Origin: Tribonema minus
Lineage: Eukaryota > Sar > Xanthophyceae > Tribonematales > Tribonemataceae
Length of the DNA stretch: 64,000 nucleotides
Direction of reading: 5' to 3'
NCBI GenBank assembly: GCA_017506865.1
Contig: JAFCMP010000530.1
Coordinates: 186,001-250,000 of the forward strand
The position numbers and the translations under genes were made by a program. The notes below the pieces were generated by a model that worked only from the letters and a program-made list of their open reading frames with translations, did not search any database and was not told where the DNA came from. Below are positions 45,840 to 57,900 of this stretch, one piece after another (position 1 is the first letter of the stretch; each line of letters starts with the position of its first letter).

Positions 45840-47204
45840 GCGGGGGGGGGGGCGCTTCGCGCGGCAGTGGCAGGCAGAGGCTGCTTGGGGCACACGGACC
45901 GTCACCTGCATGTAAAAGATGTAGTAACAGCTGCAGTGAATGCATGACAGTATACGCAGCAGTTGCGCTTGCCCGCTGCGTAAACGTTTTGGCGCGGCGT
46001 GTGTGTCGGGTACATAGTGCAGCTCCCCAAGCGGGCTCGAGGGCAGCGGCGGAGGGAGTATCATCTGAAATTTCATGCGTCGGTAACTTTGTGAGTGTTC
46101 ATGCATGCTTGATATATCCCAGCAGGTAAAGCTTGCACAAGCTCAATAGGAGCATACGTGTTGTACCTGATATACATGTATGATGTGGTGCAGAATAGCC
46201 CCCAACGGCTTCCTCACCTCAGGCAAAAGTAAATGAACTACAATCTCACTAGTTCGCCGCTATGCAACGGTTTGGGTATGCACCTTGATTAGCAAGGGTG
46301 CATACCACCAGGGAAGTCTGGGTACCAGGGGCCGTTTTTTGATGTCACAGCCTGGGGTGTTCTGGGTACTTCCAAACCCTAAATCTAGGAGCTCTTGGCT
46401 AGATTCACTTGTCCAGCTGGGTAGCAAAACTGAGGGCACCCCACCTACACCTTTGGGTGTCCTGTTAGGCTGGCTATAGCTATAGGGGGGCAACAGGCCC
46501 TTTCTACTATCACATCACCACCACCCTCACCACTAAACGGGACGCTTTATGTACGGAAGTCTGTTTTGCACTGGTTCCTCATTTGATCGTTTGCCGATTA
46601 GTTCTGTGCCCGGGTGTTGTGAATGCAATGTTTCTTGGTACCTGTAGGGCGTTGGTGTTGTACGGTGTGTAGTGTTGTGCAGGTATCGAGATGCATGCGC
46701 ACCTAGCATCGCATCAAGCATTGACAACACCTGGACGCCCATCGCCAATTGTGTTGTAACCTGAATACTCGACGGCACAGTGCTGCGCATAGCGCCTCAG
46801 GGACAGCCACTTGTATGGAGCGAGTAACAAATCTCAGCGAAAAGGAATGTGCTCACCCTTGTGTCTACATGCTGTGCAGGAGCGCTCTCGAGAGGAGCAA
46901 ACATATGACCAGTACCCTGTCGCACACATCGCATCAATGCTCATCGATGTCACCATTTGAGACCTGAGACCATGTCATTTCAGTACGATCAGTTAAAACT
47001 CTGACTTCTTCTTGAAGAACTCACCAACTTCAACCTCAACTCACCATATGGCAACTTCAACCTGAGCCAGGGCAAATTACATGCAGGCAACCTAGCCCTC
47101 ATCTGCAATGTCACTGGTGTCAAGTTGCCATATAGGTCGTCGCAAAGAGTTGGCAGCTGCAGCGAGACGTCTGTGCTGATGGTAGGCCCGCAAGTTTCCG
47201 ATCC
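45840..47204. other. Intergenic stretch containing a perfect hairpin
   Basis: No coding exon is supported. At 46275-46284 and 46297-46306 there are perfectly complementary 10-base arms (ggtatgcacc and ggtgcatacc) with a 12-base spacer. The surrounding 46260-46500 is AT-richer, with a 77-codon minus-strand open frame (46260-46493) of no recognisable family. The region may be a remnant of an unidentified element. Confidence 0.5.
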
Positions 47205-47664
47205 AAGTACCCACTATTCTGGTCATTATGATCAGAATTGATACAAACTTGCCACTTTGGCAATCAGGTCATTTGGCAGCATCGGGGAGCAGGGGCGGAA
47301 GCTGCTGGAGGCTGTGACGACGGAGTATGCCAGCAGGATGTCAGTGCCCGGAGGAGCGCACCCTAAAGCTCGCAAGGGCATCGCCCTGGCGCACTTGTGC
47401 TCGGCTCTGTCGGCAGCGCTCCACATGGCGTACTCTGGCCGTGTCATGACACACATGGCAGAATCCAGGGGGGGGGGCACATGGAGGAGGACGTAGGGGA
47501 GGATCCCGAGATGCCATTTGGCGGCGGCGGCGTTTGAGTGGTTGTCGTTGAGACGCTTTCATGCTGTCACACGACATGTAGATTCCGTACAGCAAGCTTC
47601 AAGTTAGATGCCATTCATCCCCAGGGGCTTTTTCGCGCCCTGAGTGAAAATTGATTAAAAGTAC
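47205..47664 (+). mobile_element. Second, shorter copy of the retroelement 3' end
   Basis: Homologous to 29264-29700 but in the opposite orientation. It begins in the THYSGHYDQN part of the frame, so it is 5'-truncated well inside the polyprotein tail, and continues through GSIGEQGRKLLEAV and SALHMAYSGRVMTHMAESRGGG. It is then out of frame at a G run that is shorter than in the first copy. The 3' UTR is shared (ggctttttcgcgccctgag) and both copies end at aaaagtac, here about 47657-47664. Truncation at variable 5' points with a fixed 3' end is the signature of target-primed reverse transcription. Confidence 0.7.
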
Positions 47665-48190
47665 ACATTACAGTCCAAGGTGCACAGCCCATCGGTCTCA
47701 CCACATCGCATTTGCCAACAAACAACATTGGTCGCATTGCAGCACAAGTCGCACGATCATACAGCGCGCCCATGTATGGGAATCCCGAAGCAGACATCAC
47801 CTGATGCCGCGTATGCGTACATGTATATAATCGACAAACCGGGCACCCCATGCCAGTGGCGCTACATAGCCCAACAGACTCAGGTGCACACCACTCCCGC
47901 GGGTGGGAGCGGCGGCTGAGGTCCCTATTATATACAAGCACTGAGCGCATGACACATATCAGAGTCCGTGTTCATCAACAGCGCTGGGAGCCAGCTAGCC
48001 GGCAAGCGCCTGTGGCTATCCCTCAGAGATCAGCTGGCAGCCAGCTTCTAAAAACAGAGACGCAAAGGATGACAGTCACGGTCAGGTCGATTTCGGCACA
48101 GCCTGCCGTCGCGCACTCCCATCTTCCCCCCGCCCCCTTCCCCCCCACCCCGCACCCCCCTTGCTCCGATCCCAGGCATTCCTCCAGACC
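47665..48190. other. Spacer between retroelement copy and COQ9 3' end
   Basis: Nothing coding is seen. The right part (48120-48170) is a C-rich tract and should be 3' flank of COQ9. Confidence 0.45.
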
Positions 48191-50213
48191 TCAGTGTGCC
48201 CCCCCCCCCGTCCGCAGGTCCCGCTGCGCCGGCGCGTCGTCGTGCAGGCCCAGCTCGCGCTCCACGTCCGCCAGGTCCCGCGCGCTGGCCGTGGGGTGCG
48301 GGTCCTCCTCGGGGGCGCCCGCAAAGACCGTCGCCGCCGCCGCCGCGTCGCCGCGCTGTTGAGCGCTGCTGCCGCCGTCGACGCCGTCCTGCCGCGCCGC
48401 TGCCGCCGCCGCCGGCTGCGGCTTCACGATGCTGTCCGTGAGCGGCTGCCAGCGCAGCGTCGCGGCGATGAGGTGCTTGGCGGCGTTGGCGGCGGCGCTC
48501 GCAGCAGGCGCGACCGTGGACGCGCCCGGCACCTGCGGCGACGGCGGTGGCAGCGGCGCAGAGGGTTCAGGCGGGGCCGCGCGTGCTCGCTGGCAGCGAC
48601 ACCCAGCGGATGCACGTCTGTGCTTATGCGAAGATCGCGCTGCTGCCAGGGTATGTAAAGGAACTTCAGGCGCTGCGGCGGGAAAACGCTCCTCGTTTCA
48701 CAAGCCGCACCTGCTGCAAGACGGGGCCCGCGAGAGACGCCACGGCGCTCGCCAGCGACGCCGCCGCCGTCGACACCCCCACCGCCACGTCCTGCGCCGC
48801 CTCCGGCGCGGTGCCCAGCGCGCTCAGGTCCGCCACGCGCCGTCTCAGAAATTTCCTGCGGCGATCGGCGGCGACGGGGCACGTGGTCAAGCAGTTGCAC
48901 AGAGGCCGATGGCGTGCGCGCAAAACAAATGTCATGTCACGGTGGCTCGCGCTGCATGGAGAGGCTTGAAGACTGACGGCTTGGTGGTATGGCGTGGGAC
49001 AATGTCAACTTCAGCTTCTGGGGAGTTCCCGCTTGCGGCTGGCACTTGCCATGTGCTGTAATTGCATGTCCCCGCGATGCATGCACTCAGCGGAGCCAAC
49101 ACAGGGCAAGCGACCCACATTGTGATTGTTGCTGCAATGCGGTATTGGCGTTGGAGCACAACACTCCGAAAAATGCTGATTTGACATGTCTAATGTATGC
49201 CACGAGCATGGGCTGTAGTCGTAAATCAGTCCTAAATCTAGGCATCAGAACAATGCACAGAGTTCAAGGCAGTTCTGAACTTCAAATCAATGCTCAGCAA
49301 ATGATGGTACAATGGCCTGCGCGGCACCTAAGGGCTCAGCGCTGACAGCGCTACCACCAGCGGAAGTGCCACAGTCTGCTGAGCGTTGTCACAGCATAAC
49401 GACCCCAGCGCATCTGGACACACACGCTCCACACACAACGCAGCAGCAGCGCTCACCAGGTCTCCGCGTGGTCCTCCGACGTGTCCGTCACCATGAACAG
49501 CTCCGCAGACACGTACGTGGCGCCGATGACGGCGCGCCGCAGCTGCGCGGCGCCACCGCCGTCCGCGTCGCCGCCGCCGCCGCCGTCGCCGCCGCCGCTG
49601 AGCCGCGCGAGCTCGTCCGTCAGCGCCGCGAGCGCCGCCGCCGTGTGCCGCGCGTTCTCCGGCGCGACGCCCTGCGCCATGGCGCCGGGCCACGCGCGCG
49701 CGTACGGCGCGAGCGCGCGCAGGCGCGCCTCCATCGCGACCGCGAGGCGCTCCGCGGGCGGCAGTGCCGCGAAGCCGGGGCGCGCGCCGCGCACGCCGCC
49801 GTCGTCTGCGCCAGCGCGTCGCGCATGAAGCGCTCCGCGAGCTCCGCGCCGCCGCGCGGGAACATGCCGGCGGCGGTGGAGTGGAAGCCGCAGTCGCGCG
49901 CGCCGCGCGCGAGCGCGGCCGCCGTCCAGCCCAGCTCCGGCACGTGCGCGAGGGCCGCGGCAAGGATGGCGCCCTTGGGGTCGTCGAAGGTGTCTGTGCC
50001 ATCGGCGGCGCCGCTGCTGCTGCTGCTGCTGCTGGTGGTGGTGGCAGTGGTGTCAGGAGTGGGGCTGGGTTCGTTGGTCGAGAGGGGCGGCGGGTGCTGG
50101 GTGAGCGGCGCCGCACCCGTGCTCGTGCTGAGCGCTGCAGATGTGCAAAACGCAGCAGCAGGGGTGTGTGAGTGTGGTTCCAGCGGTAGGAGGTCAGGCG
50201 AAACGCAGGACAC
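48191..50213 (-). CDS. COQ9: COQ9, ubiquinone biosynthesis lipid-binding protein
   Basis: COQ9 is a mitochondrial matrix-side protein that binds lipid and presents demethoxyubiquinone to the COQ7 hydroxylase. Exons in transcript order: 50213-49457, 48855-48711, 48532-48191. The family core is clear: AILAAALAHVPELGW, AALARGARDCG, GMFPRGGAELAERFM, then a helical part (LRALAPYARAWPGAMAQG) and the conserved end VIGATYVSAELFMVTDTSED with HAETW running across intron 1 into KFLRRRVADLSALG. Intron 1 splits a Trp codon (TG|G) and both introns are GT-AG. Exon 3 adds an Ala-rich tail of about 113 residues ending in a stop, longer than usual for COQ9. Within exon 1 the frame must shift by one base at about 49790-49805 (GCG/GGC repeats), with no intron possible there; an assembly indel is the simplest reading. 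The N-terminus is uncertain: the Ser/Thr/Pro-rich lead from 50213 is open but not a convincing targeting peptide, and an earlier exon may exist. Confidence 0.82.
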
Positions 50214-51590
50214 TACGCCAGTGCCGACGTCAGCAGCTCACAGGCTACAAGGCATTGGTACCACCCTTGATTGTATGATTTGAAGGTGCAGTGTCCATCG
50301 GGCTGCACGTGGAAAAACAGCAGCTGGTTGAAACCTGCGACGACTGGTGTGGTGAAGCACTGATTTTCGAGCTTGTGCCAAGCACGCCTAATGCCTGCGC
50401 AGTGCTTGCCCCGATCATCATCTTGGATCCATTCTGAACTGTCATTGGCCTATCGGGAGTCTTATCAGTGCTGGCACAGTCAGTCATCACGACTAGGTAG
50501 CTAGGTGCTGCGCATGTGTCTGGTTATGGATGCTGCTCACATGTACCAGGGCACCTGGTTCTCCAGATCAAGAAGCTACGACTTTGGTGTGCAGGCGTCT
50601 GTCAGACGTAAAGCATCGCTGACTATGGCTCGAAAAAACTTGGGCAATGCGTGCACTTACTTACTTCCGAACATCTAACAGGTTCAGAACATCTGAAGCC
50701 GAAGCCCACAAGACAACGTGCACATCACAGATGCTGACCTTTGTAGCAATAAGGGCCATGCCTGTCCCATCGTGGTGTCGGGCGTACCAGCGCTGTTGCG
50801 AGAAGGGCCCCAGGCCTGACCTGCGAAGTTGAAGTTGCTGAAAGTGTCCGGGTGCCGAGGCGGGACAGCCGCCGGGCAGCAGCTTTCGCTGAGGCGCCAA
50901 AACAGTTTCTGCAGATCATATCTGCCGATTCTGCCACCGCGATCCAGACAAGACGGCAAGCGCTCAACTTCAAACTGAGGAGAGGCAGGCCCTAACCCTA
51001 CTTAGTTGCACTTGCGACTCTCCTCCTCGGCGACTTGGATGGATTGTATACGCGTGGCACGTTGCAGCTTATGCAGCAGCAGTAGCTGCAGCTCAGCTCG
51101 GTAGTACTAGGCCCATTCCCGTTCTTGAGCAGTAAGCATATTGACAGTCCGATAGGTTCAAAGGAGCAGTGGACCAAATCGCAGGAGGCGCGCAACTTCC
51201 AGGTGAGAGCTGGCCTGATGATTGTTTCCTTCACCCTTTCAACTCGTCAGTGAATAAACTGCACCTCAACCTTTCCGCCAGCCACCACTCCAGCAATGAT
51301 GCTGCTACAACCTTGACCGGGCCTCAGGCACAGTTAGGGGTCAGCCGTGTGTGCCACCATCACCACTTTGGCGTTGATCTATGAATTCAGATCCCATTCA
51401 TATTCTTTGCTCGAATGCACACGCGCTTCAGCTCACACGCATAGAATGTGCAACAGAACCTACTTCTAATTTGGCTTGGGGGCCATTACTCGTGGTGGCG
51501 CAAATTGTGTAAGTTGCGCGTACTTCGAGGTAGGCAATAGGTCCTCAGTTGCTGCTTGGCGTGTTTTTGCATGTCCTTCATGGGAGCAAC
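50214..51590. other. Intergenic stretch upstream of COQ9
   Basis: It should contain the COQ9 promoter and perhaps its first exon. Minus-strand open frames at 50245-50490 and 50684-50973 have no recognised motif. A gaagttgaagttg motif is at 50824 and a telomere-like ccctaaccctac at 50992. No gene is supported. Confidence 0.45.
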
Positions 51591-52392
51591 ATGATTCTAC
51601 GAACACCAACGCTGCAGCGCGTAGCAGCAGCGCAGGCTCGCAGCCGGCAGTTCTTGGCTACGCATCGTGAACTTCTTCCACCTGCCACCCTGCACGACAT
51701 CAGAGACATCGAGGCCACTTTTTGACATGCCTTTGCAAACATTGATGAGCAGGTCACCAACCTGGAGGCACAACTGCAGCAGCCGGTGGTGGAAAAGCGC
51801 TCCCTCTGTCTGCGAGACACGGCGGCGCAGGGAAAAAATCGACCTGGCACGCCCGTGTGACCCTAGCTTGGCGTCTCCGAGGGCAGAGCTGCGCATATCT
51901 TTACTGCAGATGTGGGACGGCAGGCAGTGTGTTGTGGTGTGTGCGGAAACCGAGGGCTCTCTCTGTCTGCAAGAGATGGCGTTGCAGGTGGAAAAGAAGC
52001 TGGCACGGCTGTGCATTCCTAGCGTGACAACTCCAATGCAGGCGCTTTACATCTCCCTGCGGCAGATCAAGAAACGCAAGAATGTCGATGCGGTGTTGTT
52101 GGACGAGCTGCTGGCAGCCTTTCCTGGTGTGGAAGACGGACTGACTACCCTCAGCGAGCTCGGTGTATTTGCTGGTCGTCCTCAGTGGCGTCTGCTCGCG
52201 AACAATTCCACAGAAGCACGACGCGAGACGCCTCAGTTTTTGGCCGCGGTCGTTGACCCCATCTTCGATTGTGAGGAAACCAAGGACAACGTGCTCTCAG
52301 TGCCAAGTCTCAGTGCTAAGGTGTCTTTTGGACCTTGCAGCACACTTGAAGGAGCCTGTCTTTGTCTCCGCATAACTTTCTGGGGGGTTTGA
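51591..52392 (+). pseudogene. Broken ORF with coiled-coil and a repeated ~35-residue module, family unknown
   Basis: Two frames together read as one protein. From the ATG at 51591 comes a basic helical piece (QARSRQFLATHRELLPPATL), DIRDIEATF, an in-frame TGA near 51724, then FANIDEQVTNLEAQLQQP, which has coiled-coil heptads. The frame then changes at an A6 run near 51834 and stays open to 52392. A module occurs twice: SLCLRDTAAQ..K..LARPCDPSLASPRAELRISLLQM and SLCLQEMALQ..K..LARLCIPSVTTPMQALYISLRQI (positions about 51800-51910 and 51960-52070). The tail (LLDELLAAFPGVEDGLTTL, SELGVFAGRPQW) is ordinary globular sequence. The TGA could come from CGA by CpG decay. I do not recognise the family; a transposon-borne or orphan gene are both possible. 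Confidence 0.45.
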
Positions 52393-54905
52393 GCAAGGAA
52401 TACCACTGTATGCATCGAGTGTGTGCAATACTCTTTTCGTTGCAGTCGTTGCTCATCTTGTTGCTGCTGTTTCGACTTGCTGATGAGCATAGACTACTGC
52501 CGATTTCATGCACTTGCCATGCTTCGGAATCGTTCACGTCAACAACAGCACTATGTATTTTAGTGGAACCCTGGTGCTAGTACTTCGGATTGCCAGCTCA
52601 AGTCCCGTATTTGTGCTCTTCAAGTGCGTGCTGCGCTAGCAGTCTGGGAGTCAGTACTGGGACCTGGGCACTGTGAACATGCACCACTATGCCCTCAGAC
52701 TCGGACAGCTGCAAACTGGGCACGAGTATGCTCATGAGCACTGTCTGTCGGTAGTATAATTGAACTGCAGTCTCTGAGAGACGCAAGCACCAGCAGTCTA
52801 GCCACACACTACACGCATTTGCTTGCGCCAATTTCTATAGCCGTCGCCACGGCTGTCGCAACCTCCTTGATGCGAATGGCTGCTGCTGCAGGTCTGCATG
52901 CGCCAGGTAGGTAAATGCAAACTTTGGTGCCTTGTCACACGCAGCTTGTTGACCAGAGATAATGCTGATGCACAGCAGGCACTGCCGCCAAGGCAGCAGA
53001 AGCTTCAAGGCAAAGTCTCAAGCCATGAATGAGTGACGAGGCAATGTCATTAAGTGCATGCAATGTACGTAAAACAACAGGTGCCCTCAACAATTTGCAT
53101 GCCAACTAAATTTAATTCAACATTAAATCAGGAATGCACTGGCAGCGTTTCACTTGCATGCATTATGCAACAACACAAAGCATGCACAAGTACATGTCAA
53201 CACAAGCACGAACGGTGTGCGTCGACATCACTGGAGCGTGTCTGGTGAGTATATCACAGCAGCTCCATTTGCGCTGATCAGAGTAGCCCAAGCTGACCCA
53301 AACAGGCCGAGCGGCCAGCATTCATTCATGAGCCACTAAATCCCATCGCTTGAGCTGTCGGCGCTCGCATGCCTTCACCCACCATCATGCATGCCATCAT
53401 GCTTGCCACGCTCACCAACTAGGCTCACCATATGCTCACCACGCCTCCACACTCACCAGGCCCACCATGCGCGCTCAGCAAGCCAACCGCATTGGCCAGG
53501 GTCACCGTAAACGAGCAGGTGTGCTGGCGACTCTGACCATGCTGACCATTCCCGCCCTCATGCTTGCCATGCTGGCCGCGCCCACCATGCATGTCTGAGT
53601 GTCCCGGCCCGCAATGGTGTGATGCTGACCAATACTGACCAGGCTCGCCATGCTGTCAATGCTGACCAGTGTCCACTCCTGGGTCTGCTAACCATGCTGA
53701 TGCAGGTTCCCCAACTGGTCACCAAGTCTACATTCATACGTTATTCACTGCCATGCAAACCATGCTGACTGCTGGCCCGATGCCGCTCATGATGAGGAAG
53801 GTCCTGGTCGCCACACAGTCAGCGTAGTCCGCATCGCCGTACCGTCGTCATCTCCACTGAACACACCGTACAACAAAAAATGAGTTGTGGATTTCATTTC
53901 ATGTATGCCACGTCCCGGAGCGCGCAATTACAATGCAGCCTGATGCGCAGGCCGGAACCTCATGACCGCTTGGGGCTGTCCAATTACATCAATACTGCTG
54001 CGTTGATAGGACGCATTGGCAAATGCAAAAACTTTGCCCTGACATAAGAGCACCACGACAAAACATGTTGTGCAAGTCTTGGATGCGTTGCGTGCGACGT
54101 GCACTTGGTGCACTGTTGGCAGAGACTAATTATGGATATAGCTACATAGCCTGAGCGTACCTTCCTTTCTGACCCATCATCATCGCTATCGCTCGCTGCT
54201 TCTGGTTTTCAACACGAAGGTGAAGTTGCAGAAAGTTGAAAAGTGGTTGGCGGCAGCAGCGCGCTGCCAGGTGGCGGCTGTCATTGAGACGCCAATAGCA
54301 GCATGTCTAACTGTATGGTGCTGTTGCCTCGCTGCTGCGCGTCACACCAGCTGGCCGTTATAACCTGCTTCACTTTTCGCTGAGCTGGATGGGGCTGAGC
54401 GCTGTTGCATCATCGTGAAATTGCAGAAGTGACTTGACGATTGAGTTGTCACTGCTGCTGCACAAGAGGCAACTGAGGCGGGAGGTGAGAGCATGCGACC
54501 CTGTGTGCCTTGACAGCTGCTGTACTGTTTTCCGCAGAGTGGGGCTGCCATCTCGCTGGCTCGCGGGTGCTTTTCATGTGTGAGCGCATGTCTCTTTGAC
54601 TGAACTTGGCTGGTTGCTGGTAGCAGTACAACTGCCAGCACAGAGCCAGACGCACCTGCATGGCGACGAGGCCATGTTTCAATGCTTTACTAGCAAGATA
54701 CTCATGCTTTAGACTCCATACAGCGTCTTTCCGCAGCTGCTTTTGGTGCCACCAAACACCTCAGTGTTGACTCAATTACCGCGTACGTACCCTGCGTGCA
54801 CCGCACCCACCGCGCTGCAGGCCTCGACGCGGCGGTCCACCCAAGCCGAGCTCACCCTTCTGAACTCAGCGCTTGCTCCGCGCAAGGCAGAGCAGTAGGT
54901 GTCAG
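52393..54905. other. Intergenic stretch upstream of glutamate synthase, with degenerate minisatellite
   Basis: No exon is supported. Between about 53370 and 53780 the sequence is a degenerate repeat of short units around caccatgc, gctcaccatgc and gctgaccatgc. The segment nearest the glutamate synthase ATG (54700-54905) is GC-rich and probably holds its promoter and 5' UTR. Confidence 0.5.
53370..53780. repeat. Degenerate caccatgc/gctgaccatgc minisatellite
   Basis: Dozens of imperfect copies of 8-11-base units (catgcttgcca, ctcaccatgc, gctgaccatgctgacc) lie head to tail, with no fixed period. The open frame of 82 codons over part of it (53350-53598) is a by-product of the repeat. Confidence 0.6.
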
Positions 54906-57900
54906 ATGTTCCGGGTGCTGCGAAATGCGGGGGCGGGCTCGAGGGCATTGGTTGCCGCCAAGCGGTCAGCCGCGCGAGGCACGGCCTCGGTCTCCAAGCC
55001 CTCCTCAGCTGTGAGGGTGTTCCCCAAGGGGCGCATGGGCCTCTATGACCCCGCCCTCGAGAAGGACAGCTGCGGTGTTGGTCTGTGCGTGCAGCTCAAG
55101 TCCAAGGCATCCCGCGCCATCGTCGTGGATGCGAACGAGATGCTGGTGCGCATGACCCACAGAGGCGCCTGCGGCTGTGAGGAGAACACTGGCGATGGCG
55201 CGGGCATGCTGGTGGCGATTCCCGATGCCTTCATGAGGCGTGTTGCCAAGGAGGCTGGCATTCACTCCCTGCCCGCTGTCGGCAAGTACGCCGTGGGCAA
55301 TGTGTTCGTGCCCAAGATCCCTGAGGCCATTCCCGAGGCGAAGGCGATCATCGAGCGTGCTGTGCGTGCTCGTGGCATGGGTGTGCTGGGATGGCGTGAG
55401 GTTCCCTATGACAACTCCATGATCGGAGCCACTGCCAAGTCGACGGAGCCTTACATCCTGCAGGTGTGTCATCTGGAAATTGCTTGCTTGAGTTCAGTAT
55501 TATGGGGCGGAAACAGGCGGCGCTCATGCATGCGGGAGGTATTTCATCAGGTGGCCAGCAAACTTGGCTGTCAGCTGCCCGCTTTGTTATCAAACATTGT
55601 CAAAGTAAAGTGAAGGGGGCATACACCAGCAATGCGCAGGCTCTACACTTGTGTTGGATGGCAGTAGTGAGCATCATCGGTCCTCATCAGCAGATGATCT
55701 TGTTCCAGCGCTTCGGTTAAGTTTCAGGGTCTCATCATGCTGCCTCCATGGACTGAGTCAGAGCAGCAACATCAACTCCGTCACACATCTCCAATGCCGT
55801 CAATGTATTGCGATTTCAGGAACTCCATGGCGAGCCGTGCGTATCAGTATCTTTGAAAATAGAGTTTTGATTCTGGAACTGATTGCTATGTCAGGTCTCA
55901 ACTACAACAGATGCCTGATTTTCACTCTATAGAACGCACCAGCTCGTCAGATGTCGTTTCATGACTTTGATTTGAAGGCATCGGTGCGAATATAAAGTTC
56001 CCCAATGCGTCTTTCATTGTCACCTGCAATGCACAAGCAGGGTGACAGCTGTGTCGGCCATTTCAACCACTGCGCCTGGCCTGCCTGTAGTTTTGATGTC
56101 ATGAGGGACTTGGGCTGCATTGTGTGTGGCTGAGTGCACCAGGTGTGGCAATGTATCCGAGATCTCCAACAGGACAGATTTTTCAAGCCCAAGTGTGTGG
56201 CTAGCTCATTCAGCACTGCTCCCCCCAAAGACCTCACTATTTACTGGTCAACTACATCCAACATCTGCACCTTCACACAGAGCCGCGGAGTCAGCGCCAC
56301 CCACCCGTCACCCTCTCTCACAACCCCACGGTGTCATTGCTGTCCCCTCCCCTGCCCCCGCGCGCGCCCAGGTCTTCGTGGAGAACTCGGCGGACACGCC
56401 CAACTGGGACTTTGAGCGCGAGCTCTTCCGCGTTCGCAAGGTCGCGACGGCGGAGGCCGACGGCGTCCCCGTGCTCAACGTCAGCGACACGCAGTCGTTC
56501 TACGTGTGCTCGCTGTCGTCGCGCACCATCACTTACAAGGGGCAGCTCTCGCCGGAGCAGGTCATGCCGTACTTCCTCGACCTCCAGCAGGACGACTTCA
56601 CGTCGCACATCGCTCTCGTCCACTCGCGCTTCTCCACCAACACGTTCCCGTCGTGGAACCGCGCGCAGCCGAACCGCATGATGTGCCACAACGGCGAGAT
56701 CAACACGCTGCGCGGCAACAAGAACTGGATGTACGCGCGCGGCGGCATGATGCACAGGTGCGCGCGCGCTGCGCAGATGAGCGCTGCTATGCCCGCTGCA
56801 GAGCTCAGCTGCAGTGCTCACGTGGTGTGGCGCAGGGCTGCAGTGTCTGAGTTGCGCGCTCACGCGTCGGCTGCGTGAGGCGTCGTTTTGTTGTGTGAGA
56901 TTACGCTGTGGCTGTTGTGTGCATGTGGCTATGTGGCATCCTCACCTCTTGCTAGCTAGGACCTGATGTGCGCGTCGATTGTCAGATGGCTGGGCAACAA
57001 GTAAGTGCCTGTGCACAAGTAATGCTTGCGCTTCACGCCGAGCGTTCGCATTGTGCTGCGCCGGGATTGCATGTAATGTCTGCGCCTGCGCCGACGTTTC
57101 CGTGCATCGCGGCGTCTACAGTACTGCCATTGCACCTGGTGGCGGTCTTTGCACATGATGGGGAGCTGTTTTAAGCATCGCACTGACTTACGACTGCCGG
57201 CTGTTGCTTCATGTGGCGCAGCTCCTACTTTGGTGACGACACCCACCAGCTGCTGCCGGCGTGCAGCGACAACATGAGTGACTCGGGCAACTTCGACTCG
57301 GTGAGTACTGCTGCTGCTTCTGCTACGCTCTCCTTCTGCTGCGCCCAAGGCCGATGACTCGTTTGTGCATGTATTCGTCTTGTGGTGCGGCTGCTAGGAT
57401 ATCGTGCGGTGGCCTAGCAGTTATGGCCATGCACTCAGGAGCATACGATGCTGGTGCAGCAGCCATGTGGTGAACAGGAACATATCAGCAGTGCAAGGTG
57501 CTTGCTTCTGATGTACCCCTCTGCATGCATGCATGGCAATCACAAGTGGCGGTGCGAAATTCAGGCATCTCGATCAAGCAGCCGTCTGCAGTTCAAGACT
57601 GTAGGCGCTCACAACGTGGTGATTGTCTCTGGTCAACGCAAGTGTCGCTGCGCACACACAATGACTCATCACTGCAGCAGATCGCAGAGCCTTGCTCTCC
57701 GTGACAGTGCTCAGCAGCATCTGAACCACCACCACCCCCCCACCCCCCCCGGCGCGCGCGCACGCGACAGGTCCTGGAGACCATGGTGAAGGGCGGCGCG
57801 CGTGAGATACCGGAGGTCATGATGGCCATGGTGCCCGAGGCGTGGCAGGACAACCAGTTCCTGTCACCCACCAAGGCGGCGTTCTACGAGTACAACTCGT

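Noticed and set aside
48620-48720. CpG-rich pieces near COQ9 exon 2 as extra COQ9 coding sequence
   Set aside because: The donor at 48710 (CAG|GTGCGG) and the acceptor at 48533 join in phase, and the intervening frames have stops.
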